Shown: piece by piece, positions 46,672 through 56,404 of the stretch
How the letters are laid out: each line of letters starts with the position of its first letter
Numbering within the stretch: position 1 is the stretch's first letter
NCBI RefSeq assembly: GCF_002749975.1
Contig: NZ_PEIG01000001.1
Span: forward strand, 186,001-250,000
Length of the DNA: 64,000 bases
Reading direction: 5' to 3'
DNA from: Gloeocapsopsis sp. IPPAS B-1203
GTDB lineage: Bacteria > Cyanobacteriota > Cyanobacteriia > Cyanobacteriales > Chroococcidiopsidaceae
Program-made: the position numbers and the translations under genes
The notes under the pieces: model-generated
What the model was told of the DNA's origin: nothing
Databases searched by the model: none
The model's input: only the letters and a program-made list of their open reading frames with translations

Positions 46672-48207
46672 ATGGGCAAAGAATCTTACTTAACCTTTTA
46701 CAAATTTTTGTTTTCACCCCAAAGATTACCTTGGGTTATTATTGCTTTTGGAACTTTTGTTCGCTTAGTACAGTATCTCTACAATCGCTCTTTATGGAAC
46801 GATGAAGCTGCACTTGCTTTAAATATTGTCAACCGTTCCTATGCTGAATTACTCCAGCCTTTAGATTACGATCAAGCTGCACCGATTGGTTTTTTATATG
46901 TAGAAAAATTTATAACTCAAGTTTTAGGCAATTCTGAATACTCTTTAAGGCTATTTCCTTTCTTATCAGCAATTGTTTCTTTATTTGTTTTTTATCAATT
47001 AGCTAAACGATGCTTGCAACCTTTAGCAGCTACAATTGCTTTAGCACTGTTTGCTAGCTTACATATTATTGTTTACTATGCTACGGAAGTTAAACAGTAT
47101 TCGAGTGATGTTGCGATCGCAATACTTTTGTGTTTGCTTTTAGTTAACTTGAATCGCACTAATTTGAATTTAAAATGGATTGTAAGTTATGCCCTTCTAG
47201 GTGCTACTACAATTTGGTTTTCCCATCCAGTTATTTTTGTTTTAACAGGGATTGGGATCGCCCATATTTTAATTACAATAATAAACCAGCAACTCACTCA
47301 GACTTTAAAACTTATATTAGTATTTCTATTTTGGGCAATTAGCTTTATTATATCGTATTTTGTTTCACTACAAGCTTTGACTAACCAAGCAACTTTAATA
47401 AATTCTTGGGAAAGCCGCGGAACATTTCCAACATCTTTTTTAGACTTTTCATGGTTGTTAAAAACATTTTGGGAGTTTTTTCACAAACCTTTGGGTTTTC
47501 CAGATGTTTTTTTGGGAATTGCTATTTTTGCTTTTTTTGTAGGTTTTTCTACATTAATTAAAACAAAACAAAAAACTTTAATGCTATTGCTATTGCCAAT
47601 CATTGTTACTTTATCAGTAGCTTACTTAAAACTTTATCCTTTTGATGGCAGATTAGTGTTGTTTTTAACACCATTTTTCATTTTAATCATTAGCGAGGGA
47701 ATAGCAAGAATTAAACAAAAAACTCGTTCGACAAAGTTGGCAGTATTAGGCACATTAGTTTTAATATTACTACTCGTTCCTCCAATAGGTACTAGTATAT
47801 ACCTAGTTATTCAACCATATGAAAAGCAGGAAATTAGACCAGTTATTGCTTATATTAAAGAACATCAACAATTGCAAGACATTATATATGTGTATCAACG
47901 AGCAGAATTCCAGTTTAAATACTATGCTCCTAAATTTGGTTATCAAGTAAACGACTATATTATGGGTATAGATGATTTAGATAAACAAGATGGACAAGGT
48001 ATTTCAGACTTAGAATGGCAAAGATACATTCAGGATTTAAACCAATTAAAAAACTATTCAAGAGTTTGGATTGTCTTTTCTCATGTACGTAGTTGGGCAC
48101 AAGAAAGTGAAAGAATAACATCTTACCTCAATACTTTTGGTAAGCAAACTGACGCTTTTCAAGAAAAAGGCTCATTTGTGTATCTATACACTTTTACTAA
48201 ATCTTAA
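46672..48207 (+). CDS. GT39/PMT-like membrane glycosyltransferase
   Basis: The 511-residue protein has about eleven membrane segments and the GT-C acidic motif 'SLWNDEAALALNI' in the first outer loop (about residues 39-51), followed by 'DYDQAAPIGFLYVEK'. A periplasmic C-terminal domain begins near residue 395. GT-C enzymes use polyprenyl-phosphate sugars on the outer face of the membrane, which fits the DPM-like GT2 two genes upstream. The acceptor is unknown. Confidence 0.82.
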   Translation: MGKESYLTFYKFLFSPQRLPWVIIAFGTFVRLVQYLYNRSLWNDEAALALNIVNRSYAELLQPLDYDQAAPIGFLYVEKFITQVLGNSEYSLRLFPFLSAIVSLFVFYQLAKRCLQPLAATIALALFASLHIIVYYATEVKQYSSDVAIAILLCLLLVNLNRTNLNLKWIVSYALLGATTIWFSHPVIFVLTGIGIAHILITIINQQLTQTLKLILVFLFWAISFIISYFVSLQALTNQATLINSWESRGTFPTSFLDFSWLLKTFWEFFHKPLGFPDVFLGIAIFAFFVGFSTLIKTKQKTLMLLLLPIIVTLSVAYLKLYPFDGRLVLFLTPFFILIISEGIARIKQKTRSTKLAVLGTLVLILLLVPPIGTSIYLVIQPYEKQEIRPVIAYIKEHQQLQDIIYVYQRAEFQFKYYAPKFGYQVNDYIMGIDDLDKQDGQGISDLEWQRYIQDLNQLKNYSRVWIVFSHVRSWAQESERITSYLNTFGKQTDAFQEKGSFVYLYTFTKS

Positions 48208-48560
48208 ATGATTAATTTTTTCATATTATATTAAATTTTAGGTACAAGATACATTACATTATTGTTGATGATTTACCCTTATTAAACTAGTAAATAACTA
48301 AATACTTTCTGTATTTTATTCACTGCAAGAGTAAGTGATTGCAAATGAATTCGCCACTAAATAAATTAAAGTCTACGGAGGTGGGCTTAATCATAAAAAT
48401 CTTGCTTTAGTGTACCTCCGTACACTTTGTATAGATAGCCCCGACTTCAGTCGGAGGGCATCTGTGATTCATGCAGGAGGTCTAGTATTTTCAGCTTTGA
48501 AACAAAAGTATCTAATACATACACTGGCTAGAAATATACCATTTCTTAACTTTATTTACA
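48208..48560. other. Intergenic region holding element copy 3
   Basis: The spacer splits the polysaccharide gene run. It contains the triple-hairpin element (48341-48472) and nothing else that I can support. Confidence 0.55.
48341..48472. repeat. Triple-hairpin interspersed element, copy 3
   Basis: Starts GCAAATGAATTCGCC, then AAGTCTAC-GGAG-GTGGGCTT, AGTGTAC-CTCC-GTACACT and CCGACT-TCAG-TCGGAGGGC, ending TGATTCATG. The middle stem differs from copy 1 by paired base changes that keep pairing. Confidence 0.85.
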
Positions 48561-50291
48561 ATGATTAGTTTACGTAGGTCTATTTTTTTTACTGCTCCTA
48601 GGATTAAACTTAGTGCCAAGTTTATTTGGTTAATTCTGAGCTTAATCTTTGCAATCTTTTATGGTGTATTAGGTTTAAAAATTGCTTTCAGCAGCGATTA
48701 CGTTGTCCAAGACGATGCTCGTCAGCATATATTTTGGATGAGGCGTTTTTTAGATCCCCAACTATTTCCTAACGATTTATTAGCTGATTACTTTCAATCA
48801 GTTGCTCCATTAGGCTATACCACTTTGTATCAAGTTTTTGCAATGATAGGCATCGATCCTATGTTGCTTAATAAATTTCTACCTATACTTTTGTGTACTA
48901 TAACAACGGGTTTTTGTTTTAGTATTTGCTTGCAAATGTTTCCTGTTCCGTTCGCGGGCTTTCTGGCAACTTTACTACTCAATCAGTATTTATGGTTACG
49001 AGATGATTTAGTATCTGGTACAGCAGTAGCATTTGTATATCCACTATTTACAGCATTTATATATTATTTATTACGCCATAATTTATTCATAGTTTGCATA
49101 GCGATCGCACTTTTAGGCATGTTTTATCCTCAGGGTGTATTCATCTGCGCTGGTATTCTATTTTTGCAGTTAGTCTATTGGCAATTCGGTTGTATTACAT
49201 TTACTTCAAATCGACGCGATTACTTATTTTGTGCAATAGGTTTAGGAGTAGCCTTTCTCGTTTTATCAGTTTATGCATTAAAGTCTTCAGATTATGGTCC
49301 AGTTATGACAGCAACTGAGGCTAAAACCTTACCAGAGTTTCAATCAACAGGATTGAGCCAATTTTTTGTCGATATTCCTCAGCATTTTTGGTTTACTGGG
49401 CAGCGTAGTGGGATTATGCCTAAATATGGAACGATATTACCAATTTTGGCTACCCTGCTTTTGTTTCCTATGCTGCTTTTCTCTCAAGTATTTCCTTTAG
49501 TCAAACAGTTAAATTCAAAAGGATGGCTTCTGGTACAAATTACCCTAGCATCTTTACTCATGTTTTTTGTTGCCCATGCACTGTTATTTACCTTGCATCT
49601 GCCAACAAGGTACACCGAGCATAGCTTGAGAATTGTAACGGCGATCGCTGGAGGAATTGCTATTGCAATCCTATTAGATGCTTTATTCTACTGGGCTATA
49701 AATACTAAGAGCAATTCACAGAAATATCAGTGGTGTGCTTTAGGAACAGCTACTTTATTATTTACTTTAATTACTATATCGCCCTTTTTAGAAAAGTTTC
49801 CTAAAACTGACTATGTTATAGGGAAATTTCCACCCTTGTATGAGTTTTTTGCTCAACAGCCTAAAGATATTCTCATTGCTTCTTTAACAGAAGAGGTTGC
49901 TAATATTCCTTCTTTTTCTCAACGTTCTATTTTAGTAGGAGGAGTTGGATTTCCTGTTCCTTATCAAAAAGGTTATTATGCACAAATTAGACAACGAATG
50001 AATGATTTAATTGCAGCACAATACAGCCCTGATTTACAGCAAGTAAAAAGTTTTATTCAAAAATATCATATAGATTATTGGTTGGTAGAAAATTCAGCTT
50101 GGGATCGTGCGTACATAGCTGGTAGCCGATGGATTAGGCAATATCATACTGCTCATCAAGCTATCAACTTATTACAGCAGGGTAAAATACCAGCTTTAGC
50201 TAAAGAAATAAACCAATGTTCAGTTTTTCAAACAGGTAATTTTGTTGTTTTGCAAGCTGATTGTATTATGCATAACAAAAAGGGCTTCTAG
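48561..50291 (+). CDS. GT-C-like polytopic membrane protein
   Basis: The 576-residue protein has ten or more membrane helices. After the first helix comes 'SSDYVVQDDARQHIFWMRRFLDP' (about 49-71), a GT-C-style acidic outer loop with two adjacent Asp. A periplasmic C-terminal domain (about 415-576) ends the protein. I do not recognise a named family; the plan suggests a lipid-sugar-dependent transferase, like the gene upstream. It ends the polysaccharide-type cluster. Confidence 0.7.
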   Translation: MISLRRSIFFTAPRIKLSAKFIWLILSLIFAIFYGVLGLKIAFSSDYVVQDDARQHIFWMRRFLDPQLFPNDLLADYFQSVAPLGYTTLYQVFAMIGIDPMLLNKFLPILLCTITTGFCFSICLQMFPVPFAGFLATLLLNQYLWLRDDLVSGTAVAFVYPLFTAFIYYLLRHNLFIVCIAIALLGMFYPQGVFICAGILFLQLVYWQFGCITFTSNRRDYLFCAIGLGVAFLVLSVYALKSSDYGPVMTATEAKTLPEFQSTGLSQFFVDIPQHFWFTGQRSGIMPKYGTILPILATLLLFPMLLFSQVFPLVKQLNSKGWLLVQITLASLLMFFVAHALLFTLHLPTRYTEHSLRIVTAIAGGIAIAILLDALFYWAINTKSNSQKYQWCALGTATLLFTLITISPFLEKFPKTDYVIGKFPPLYEFFAQQPKDILIASLTEEVANIPSFSQRSILVGGVGFPVPYQKGYYAQIRQRMNDLIAAQYSPDLQQVKSFIQKYHIDYWLVENSAWDRAYIAGSRWIRQYHTAHQAINLLQQGKIPALAKEINQCSVFQTGNFVVLQADCIMHNKKGF

Positions 50292-50314
50292 AGCACTTAA
50301 TTGTATGCTAAAAT

Positions 50315-51400
50315 TTATACACTTGTACGATCGGCACGAACATGACGTAAGGTAATAATGATGAGAGTCAGCAAGGTAATCGGAATAATAAAGGCTTGAA
50401 ATACTAAGCTAAATATAGGCAAACCAGCGTGCTGAGTAGAGTACAAAATTAGATACGCTGTATAAGCAACATAATAGCCAAGAAAGAGAATTCCTTCCCA
50501 ACGCGAGATGACATTACCTGTAAAGAAAATTGGCAAGCAGGCGATCGCAGTTGCAATCATGACAGGAATATCAAACCTTAAGACTGAAGCAGAAACGGCA
50601 ATACCATCTGGGGAGAAAATACTTGCTAAGCCTAATACTGCCAAGATATTAAAAATATTACTGCCAACAACATTTCCTACAGCAATATCACGTTCACCGC
50701 GCATACTTGCGACAACAGAGGTTGCTACTTCAGGTAAAGATGTGCCTGCTGCAACTATTGTTAATCCAATAATCAACTGACTAACACCAATAGCTTGGGC
50801 GATCGCAATCGCACCATTAACTAACCATCGCGAACCAATGACAAGCAATACCAAACCGCCAATAATCAATCCTAAGTTAACCAACCAAGTAGTTCTACCG
50901 TAGTTACCATACTCTTTGGCGTATTCTTCTTGCACGGCAGCATCTTTTTCTCTACGGCTTTGGTAAACCAAGAAAAGAGTATAAATAACGCCGCTAAGGA
51001 ACAGCAAAATTCCATCAAATCTGCCAATCCTACCGTCAGAACCTAGCAAGTGAGTCAAAAACGATACACCAATCATGATGGGGACATCAAACTTGACTAA
51101 TTGCTGAGATACAAGTAGCGGGGCAACTAAGGAAGATACGCCCAAAATAAATAAGACATTAAAGATATTACTACCAACAACATTACCCACAGCAATATCT
51201 GCTTGTCCAGCAAAAGCAGATTGTACGCTGACAGCAAGTTCTGGTGAACTTGTGCCATAGGCAACGATGGTTAAACCAATAACTAAGGGTGATATACCTA
51301 CACTAGCAGCAAGCCGCGATGCTCCACGTACTAATATTTCCGCGCCCGCAACTAGCAGTACCAACCCGATAATCAATAAAACGATTGTTGTAATATCCAT
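50315..51400 (-). CDS. Ca2+/Na+ (or H+) exchanger, CaCA family
   Basis: The 361-residue inner-membrane antiporter has about ten helices in two homologous halves, each with an alpha repeat: 'VAYGTSSPELAVSVQSAF' and 'VAAGTSLPEVATSVVASM', plus 'GNVVGSNIFN' in both. This is the YrbG-like, potassium-independent branch. The ATG at 51400 gives 'MDITTIVLLIIGLVLLVAGAEILV'; a frame extending to 51481 adds a non-conserved segment. It exports Ca2+ at the expense of an ion gradient. Confidence 0.93.
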   Translation of the reverse strand: MDITTIVLLIIGLVLLVAGAEILVRGASRLAASVGISPLVIGLTIVAYGTSSPELAVSVQSAFAGQADIAVGNVVGSNIFNVLFILGVSSLVAPLLVSQQLVKFDVPIMIGVSFLTHLLGSDGRIGRFDGILLFLSGVIYTLFLVYQSRREKDAAVQEEYAKEYGNYGRTTWLVNLGLIIGGLVLLVIGSRWLVNGAIAIAQAIGVSQLIIGLTIVAAGTSLPEVATSVVASMRGERDIAVGNVVGSNIFNILAVLGLASIFSPDGIAVSASVLRFDIPVMIATAIACLPIFFTGNVISRWEGILFLGYYVAYTAYLILYSTQHAGLPIFSLVFQAFIIPITLLTLIIITLRHVRADRTSV

Positions 51401-51539
51401 AAACGTTATAACATCACTGGGTCCAGTTGCCACTTGCCTTGACGCATAGCTAACAATAAATGTTATGCGATCGCCATTCAACGTGCGGAAACTAGACCCA
51501 GTTAATTAAACATGAAGAACTCAAACTCCAGTTTACGCT

Positions 51540-52313
51540 TTAGCGCTTACTACCCGCAGCATTCCGTACTGGAACCATTTTCATATAGTCAATGTTGTAA
51601 GCTGAGACACCTTGAGCATAGTTTTGCTTGGGTGCGATCGCAGCTGCCATATCGCTATATTTGCGGGGGTCGCCTTCGCGTAGCTGACGCTGTTCGTACT
51701 TGCGGCTGTAGAATTGCTCTAAAGCAAAACGCCAATCGGTTGTGACAGTTCCAGCTGTTTCGCGGAAATCTTCACCATAGCGGGGAGTCACTAAGTTGAA
51801 GGGGCGACCTTCCATCCGCTTACGCTGATAAGGTACGGTATAGTCACCGAAATTATCAATGTACTCTTCGCTATCGAGCAAGGCATCAACAAAGCCGTGG
51901 AAGCCTAGCGTGCCAATTTTGATTGACCAAGCGATTTGTTCATCTTTATTAAAAGATGACCGACCAAGGAAGCGCTTTAAGCAGATGTCAACGAGACGAT
52001 AGTTATTGTTGACAGCAACAACCATTTCGTAAAATCGTTCTGACTTTGCCAGTCCGCGAATAAAATCTCGTACGGTGATGGCACGATTTTTCAGTTGCGA
52101 TTCTAGCTGTGACTGACGGTTTGCTTTGAGGATTTCATGTTCGCTGAATACCTGGCGATACGCTGCCCAGATCAAGTCTTGAATCTCTGCTGGCGAGTTA
52201 GCATCCTCCACACGGTAGATGTATGGAGTTTCATCGTCAAGGTCTGCAACGCCAAAGCTGCTGACGCGGTGATTTTGTGTTGTAGGTTTGTACTGAAGCA
52301 ACGGCAATGCCAT
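51540..52313 (-). CDS. cpcG3: Phycobilisome rod-core linker CpcG, third copy
   Basis: The 257-residue linker has an N-terminal PBS-linker domain (about 18-180: '[17 protein letters not shown]', '[18 protein letters not shown]', '[27 protein letters not shown]'). A shorter, variable C-terminus has '[10 protein letters not shown]' in place of the membrane helix of CpcL types, so it should join rods to the allophycocyanin core. It is the last gene of the operon, 65 bases after cpcG2. Confidence 0.95.
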   Translation of the reverse strand: MALPLLQYKPTTQNHRVSSFGVADLDDETPYIYRVEDANSPAEIQDLIWAAYRQVFSEHEILKANRQSQLESQLKNRAITVRDFIRGLAKSERFYEMVVAVNNNYRLVDICLKRFLGRSSFNKDEQIAWSIKIGTLGFHGFVDALLDSEEYIDNFGDYTVPYQRKRMEGRPFNLVTPRYGEDFRETAGTVTTDWRFALEQFYSRKYEQRQLREGDPRKYSDMAAAIAPKQNYAQGVSAYNIDYMKMVPVRNAAGSKR

Positions 52314-52378
52314 GCTGGTATCTCCGTTTCAAATAAGTTTAATTGTCAAAAATTGGGGAAACTCAATTTATTCAGCTG

Positions 52379-53122
52379 TTACAACCGGACAGGGAAGCTA
52401 GCTGAAGGATTGACTGAAACTGGTACCCCTTGTTTATTATCCCGTGTCATGTCCGGAATTTGGATGTTGGCAGTACTAACAGATGTAAATCGTACTTGTC
52501 GAGTATTGATCGAACTTGCCATTTCCATGAAATTATTGATATCGCCCCATTTGTAGCGCTCATTTTCTTCCTTGTCACGCCAGTAATCACCATAACGTGG
52601 TGTAACCAAATTGAAGGGACGATCTTTAAAGCGACGGCGCTGATACGGTACTGTAGTATCACCAAAATTAGTTTGGTATTCTTCACTGTCAAGCAAAGCA
52701 TCTACAAAGCCACTCCAGCCCATAGTCGCAATTTTAATTGACCAAGCAATTTCTTCGTCTCGATTATAGGGGGCACGACCAAGAAGTCGTTTTAAACCAA
52801 CTTCTACAAGTCGGTAGTTAGAATTTGTCTCGACAACCAAGCGACGAAAGCTTTCTGACTTTGCCAGTCCGCGAATGAAGTCGCGTACGGTAATCGCACG
52901 ATTTTTCAGTTGTGATTCTAATTGTGCTTGGCGATAAAACTTCAGTGTTTCATGTTCGCTGAATACCTGACGGTAGGCTGCCCAAATTAATTCTTGAATT
53001 TCGCCATCAGAAGCGCAATCTTCTAGACGGTAAATCCAAGGAGTATCCTCATTGGGTACTTCATAACCCGACACCCGCTGGTTTTGGGAACTCGGTTGAT
53101 ATTCAAGTAAAGGAATTGGCAT
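52379..53122 (-). CDS. cpcG2: Phycobilisome rod-core linker CpcG, second copy
   Basis: The 247-residue protein has the same PBS-linker domain as its neighbours ('[28 protein letters not shown]', '[23 protein letters not shown]'-like region, '[26 protein letters not shown]'). The C-terminal region is short and soluble, containing '[12 protein letters not shown]'. Sequence similarity to both neighbours indicates tandem duplication. Here the name gives order in the operon; it does not mean the membrane-anchored CpcG2/CpcL type. Confidence 0.95.
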   Translation of the reverse strand: MPIPLLEYQPSSQNQRVSGYEVPNEDTPWIYRLEDCASDGEIQELIWAAYRQVFSEHETLKFYRQAQLESQLKNRAITVRDFIRGLAKSESFRRLVVETNSNYRLVEVGLKRLLGRAPYNRDEEIAWSIKIATMGWSGFVDALLDSEEYQTNFGDTTVPYQRRRFKDRPFNLVTPRYGDYWRDKEENERYKWGDINNFMEMASSINTRQVRFTSVSTANIQIPDMTRDNKQGVPVSVNPSASFPVRL

Positions 53123-53136
53123 AGTTTAAGAAAGTT

Positions 53137-53185
53137 ATGAGTGTTGAGTTGTGAGTGTTGAGTTGTAAGTTTAAGAAAACTTAAT
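53137..53185. repeat. STRR heptamers between cpcG1 and cpcG2
   Basis: GAGTGTT and GAGTTGT heptamers alternate in the spacer between two cpcG genes. Confidence 0.7.
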
Positions 53186-53215
53186 TCAAAACTCTTTATG
53201 ATTCAAAACTTTTCA

Positions 53216-54064
53216 TTACTCCACTGTTGGATTAGCAGAAGGAATGTAACGATAAGGTAAAGCGGTTTCTTTAGGTTTAACCGCACGTTGTACTGAATTT
53301 TCGCTGCGAGTCATATCAGGAATCTCTAGGTTTTTGATCTGTGAGGTAACACTAGCAACTGTACGTTGATAATTAAGCTCATTGGGTAAAAGACCTCCTG
53401 CCATAGCGAAAAAGGTGTCTGGAATTGCTTGACGTGCAGCTTCTTGTTTGGGCATATTTTGTGTTCGTCGTACCTGATAATAAGAACGTCCTGATATGGA
53501 TTGTAAGCTCTGGCGATCGCGCCAGTACTCTCCATAACGCGGATTCACTAAATTAAATGGACGTTCGTTAAAGCGACGGCGTTGGTACGGAACTACATCA
53601 TCGCCAAAATTCTGCCGATACTCTTCACCATCAACAACCGCATCAATAAATCCATTCAAGCCTCGAGTTGCAATGACAATTGACCAAGAAATCTGTTCGT
53701 CTTTACCGTAAGATGCTCGTCCTAAAAATCGCTTAAAGGTAATATCAACTAAGCGATAGTTGGAGTTTGTTTCTCCTACTAATTCGCGGTAAACTTCCGA
53801 TTTGCCTAAACCGCGAACAAAATCTCGTACTGTAATTGCTCGATTGCGTAGTTGCGATTCAAGAAAAAGTTGACGATGCTTTTCTAAAATCAAGTGTTCG
53901 CTAAAAATTTGTCGGTAAGCTGCCCAAATTAGTTCGTTAACGTCTGTATCCGAAGTGGCATCAGTCATCCGATAAGCTCTCGGATCGTCTTCATCAGGCA
54001 CTTCGTAGCCAGCAACTCGCTGATTTTGTGTTGTTGGGGTAATTTCTAGTAGGGGTATTGACAT
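53216..54064 (-). CDS. cpcG1: Phycobilisome rod-core linker CpcG, first copy
   Basis: The 282-residue linker is the longest of the three. It has the PBS-linker domain ('[23 protein letters not shown]', 'YRLVDITFKRFLGRASYGKDEQISW') and a longer C-terminal region (about 185-282) with 'SVTSQIKNLEIPDMTRSE' and 'ALPYRYIPSANPTVE'. It binds the phycocyanin hexamer next to the core. It follows cpcF by 40 bases. Confidence 0.96.
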   Translation of the reverse strand: MSIPLLEITPTTQNQRVAGYEVPDEDDPRAYRMTDATSDTDVNELIWAAYRQIFSEHLILEKHRQLFLESQLRNRAITVRDFVRGLGKSEVYRELVGETNSNYRLVDITFKRFLGRASYGKDEQISWSIVIATRGLNGFIDAVVDGEEYRQNFGDDVVPYQRRRFNERPFNLVNPRYGEYWRDRQSLQSISGRSYYQVRRTQNMPKQEAARQAIPDTFFAMAGGLLPNELNYQRTVASVTSQIKNLEIPDMTRSENSVQRAVKPKETALPYRYIPSANPTVE

Positions 54065-54104
54065 TTTGACAACCTTATTATAAAAGACAGAAATTTGTAA
54101 AAGT

Positions 54105-54734
54105 TTAGTCTGAAGTTATACTGAATAACTGCGCTTGAGCAAATTGCACCCGCGATCGCACTGCAGCATCTTTTTCTGTTGCTAAAAGTTGCGCAAACTT
54201 GCTTTGAATTTGAGACGTTAGTTCCGACGTAGTTGCTAGCCTTTGCAAGCCCACAATCGCAGCATAACGAATCGACCAATCAGCATCTTGGAGAATCAAC
54301 TCCAAAGTTTCTAGCGCTTTTACTTGGGCAGTACTGCGTTCATTTGTTGGTAGTTCACGCCAACGCAAAGCACCCAAACCTTTAGCAGCCGCGCGGCGAA
54401 CACTAGGAGCAAAGTCTGTCGCAGCCGATGCGAGTAATATATCTAAAGCTCGTGGATCGGCGATCGCTGCTAATGCTCGAATGGCATATGCTCGTGCGCC
54501 GTAGTTGTAATCATCCAGTTGTTCGATTAATGGTTGTACTGCTGGACTACCAATCTGAATCAACCCTTGTACAGCTGCCACTGCAGCAGTGGGATTGTTA
54601 TATCCTAAGACCGCAATCAAAGTTGATATCCCTGCTTCGACTTCAGCAGATGCCAAATCCTGAACTGCTGCGACTAAGCGCGGGGCAGAGTCTGCTTGTT
54701 CGACGGCGCGAATGAGAGCTTGAGCTTCGGTCAT
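54105..54734 (-). CDS. cpcF: Phycocyanobilin lyase subunit CpcF
   Basis: The 209-residue protein is made of HEAT/PBS-lyase repeats ('AVQDLASAEVEAGISTLIAVLGYNNPTAAVAAVQGL' and others). With CpcE it forms the lyase that attaches phycocyanobilin to Cys84 of CpcA. It follows cpcE by 14 bases. Confidence 0.95.
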   Translation of the reverse strand: MTEAQALIRAVEQADSAPRLVAAVQDLASAEVEAGISTLIAVLGYNNPTAAVAAVQGLIQIGSPAVQPLIEQLDDYNYGARAYAIRALAAIADPRALDILLASAATDFAPSVRRAAAKGLGALRWRELPTNERSTAQVKALETLELILQDADWSIRYAAIVGLQRLATTSELTSQIQSKFAQLLATEKDAAVRSRVQFAQAQLFSITSD

Positions 54735-54748
54735 TGAGGAGTCAGGGT

Positions 54749-55564
54749 TTATAAAAGTGAGTCCATTAGAGTCATGACTTGGATGGTGTCTTGAGTTGGT
54801 GCTTCGTGTAGTTTAGCTTGATGTTCTAGCAATCCTTTGAGCGCCAGCAGTTTGAAACTATTTTCTACAGCACATCGAGCGATCGCCTCTCTTGCTGGTA
54901 AATAGCCAATTGCGCCTAAATCGCTTAATGCAGTGCGACGTAGTTGTAAGTCATTACCTTCTAAGGCTTTTACTAAGCTTTGACCATAGCTATCTTCCTG
55001 CGTCAGCTGATACATTGCTCGCGTAGCCGCATACTGTACTTTAGCTTGGGGATGTTCTAAAAAAGGTTGAATCAGTGATATTGCCTGTTTTGCTTGTAGT
55101 GCCCCCAAAGCTTCAATTACCGAGTCATACGGTTGAGTCAAGTGCGGACGTCCTGAAACGGGTACAGCTTCCTCTACACCACCTGTTAATAATTCCATCA
55201 ATGGGAAAATTGCCGCTGGCGCGTCTAACATTCCTAGGGATTGAGCAGCTGCTTCGCGTACGTAATAATCCTCACACGCTAAACAGCGGATCAACCCAGG
55301 TACAGCTCGCGTGTCACCGAGTTTTCCCAAAGCTCTCGCCGCGTTTCGTCGCAGCGGGTATCCGCCTAATTCTGTACGATCTGCTTCATCTTCTAAAGCT
55401 ACAATTAAAGCCTCTACTGCTGCTGGCATGTTGACGCGAAATTTGCCTAACCACCAAGCAGCGTAGTAACGCAAGCTCAAATCAGGCGATTGCAAGTTGG
55501 CGATCGCCTGTTCTACAGTAAGTCCTTCTGTTTCCGCGGCGGATTGTGACCAATTGGACTGCAT
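54749..55564 (-). CDS. cpcE: Phycocyanobilin lyase subunit CpcE
   Basis: The 271-residue protein has E-Z type HEAT repeats ('VEALIVALEDEADRTELGGYPLRRNAARALGKLGDTRAVPGLIRCLACEDYYVREAAAQSLG') of the PBS-lyase family and starts 'MQSNWSQSAAETEGLTVEQAI'. It acts as a CpcE/CpcF heterodimer. Its ATG overlaps the stop of the second cpcD gene by one base (TAATG), indicating translational coupling. Confidence 0.95.
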   Translation of the reverse strand: MQSNWSQSAAETEGLTVEQAIANLQSPDLSLRYYAAWWLGKFRVNMPAAVEALIVALEDEADRTELGGYPLRRNAARALGKLGDTRAVPGLIRCLACEDYYVREAAAQSLGMLDAPAAIFPLMELLTGGVEEAVPVSGRPHLTQPYDSVIEALGALQAKQAISLIQPFLEHPQAKVQYAATRAMYQLTQEDSYGQSLVKALEGNDLQLRRTALSDLGAIGYLPAREAIARCAVENSFKLLALKGLLEHQAKLHEAPTQDTIQVMTLMDSLL

Positions 55565-55815
55565 TAGTCAGAACTTTTAGCATCAATGCTTAACGGTTGA
55601 ATACTGACAATTTTGCCACCCAGGCGGGTAATCCGTTGCATTTCCTCATTCATGCGGTTGTAGGGGACTGTAACGAATACACTGCCGCTACGACGAATAT
55701 CGTAGTTGTTTTTGTCAGCTTCTTGATTCTGACGCAAACCTACAACTTCATAACGAAATACACGACTAGCATTAGAGGATATTCCTCCATTACCAACAGT
55801 TGTTTGACCAAACAT
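55564..55815 (-). CDS. cpcD: Phycocyanin rod-cap linker CpcD, second copy
   Basis: The 83-residue protein is close to the usual CpcD length, with 'SRVFRYEVVGLRQNQEADKNNYDIRRSGSVFVTVPYNRMNEEMQRITRLGGKIVSIQPL'-type residues across the CpcD domain. It caps the rod end distal to the core. It is a tandem paralogue of the gene at 56023, from which 207 bases rich in heptamer repeats separate it. Confidence 0.95.
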   Translation of the reverse strand: MFGQTTVGNGGISSNASRVFRYEVVGLRQNQEADKNNYDIRRSGSVFVTVPYNRMNEEMQRITRLGGKIVSIQPLSIDAKSSD

Positions 55816-55842
55816 TGCTGCTTTGTATCTCCTTTCAAAAGT

Positions 55843-55966
55843 TTTGAGTCGTGAAGTGTTGAGTTTTGAGTTAACCTCAATAGATAAATCAAGGAAACTG
55901 AATTCAAGTTTTGAATTTTGAATTAGAAGAATCTTAACTCATAGCTCATAACTGAGAACTCATAAC
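55843..55966. repeat. STRR heptamers between the two cpcD genes
   Basis: TTGAGTT/GTGAAGT-type heptamers (55843-55875) and ACTCATA-type heptamers (55930-55966), of complementary sense, flank the inter-cpcD spacer and could pair. Confidence 0.65.
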
Positions 55967-56022
55967 TCCGTGATGCGGTGATTAAAGTGAGATGTAATTC
56001 TAGCTGACTCGTGGGTTGCTAT

Positions 56023-56349
56023 CTAGCCTTTATCTGCACCTGCAGCTTTATTTTTACCTTCAGCTTTTAAGTTTTGTGTCACCGCTGTTGCTTCGCTTTT
56101 AGCTTGTCCATCGCCTTCAATTGTCAGCGGTTCAATGCTCACGATTGTGCCGCCCATGCGGTGAATTCGCTGCATTTCTTCATTCATCCGATTGTAGGGA
56201 ACGCTAACAAAGAAACTACCGCTACTCCGAATCGGATAGCTTAGTTGATCGTTTTCATATGTCTGACGCATTCCTCTGACTTCGTAGCGAAACATCCGAT
56301 TTTCGGCGTTGCTGAGTCTGCCACTGCCAAGTCCAGTTTGACCAAACAT
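56023..56349 (-). CDS. cpcD: Phycocyanin rod-cap linker CpcD, first copy
   Basis: The 108-residue protein has a full CpcD domain ('MFRYEVRGMRQTYENDQLSYPIRSSGSFFVSVPYNRMNEEMQRIHRMGGTIVSIEPL') plus a hydrophilic C-terminal extension of about 30 residues rich in Ala, Lys, Glu and Gly. The extension is absent from the neighbouring copy. Whether it alters capping is unknown. Confidence 0.94.
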   Translation of the reverse strand: MFGQTGLGSGRLSNAENRMFRYEVRGMRQTYENDQLSYPIRSSGSFFVSVPYNRMNEEMQRIHRMGGTIVSIEPLTIEGDGQAKSEATAVTQNLKAEGKNKAAGADKG

Positions 56350-56404
56350 TTTTATTTGTATTTCCTTGTAGTATTTAAACTTTGAATTGGGATACGAGCA
56401 AGAA

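Noticed and set aside
52430-52741. 103-codon plus-strand frame opposite cpcG2
   Set aside because: It is the antisense of a conserved linker gene.
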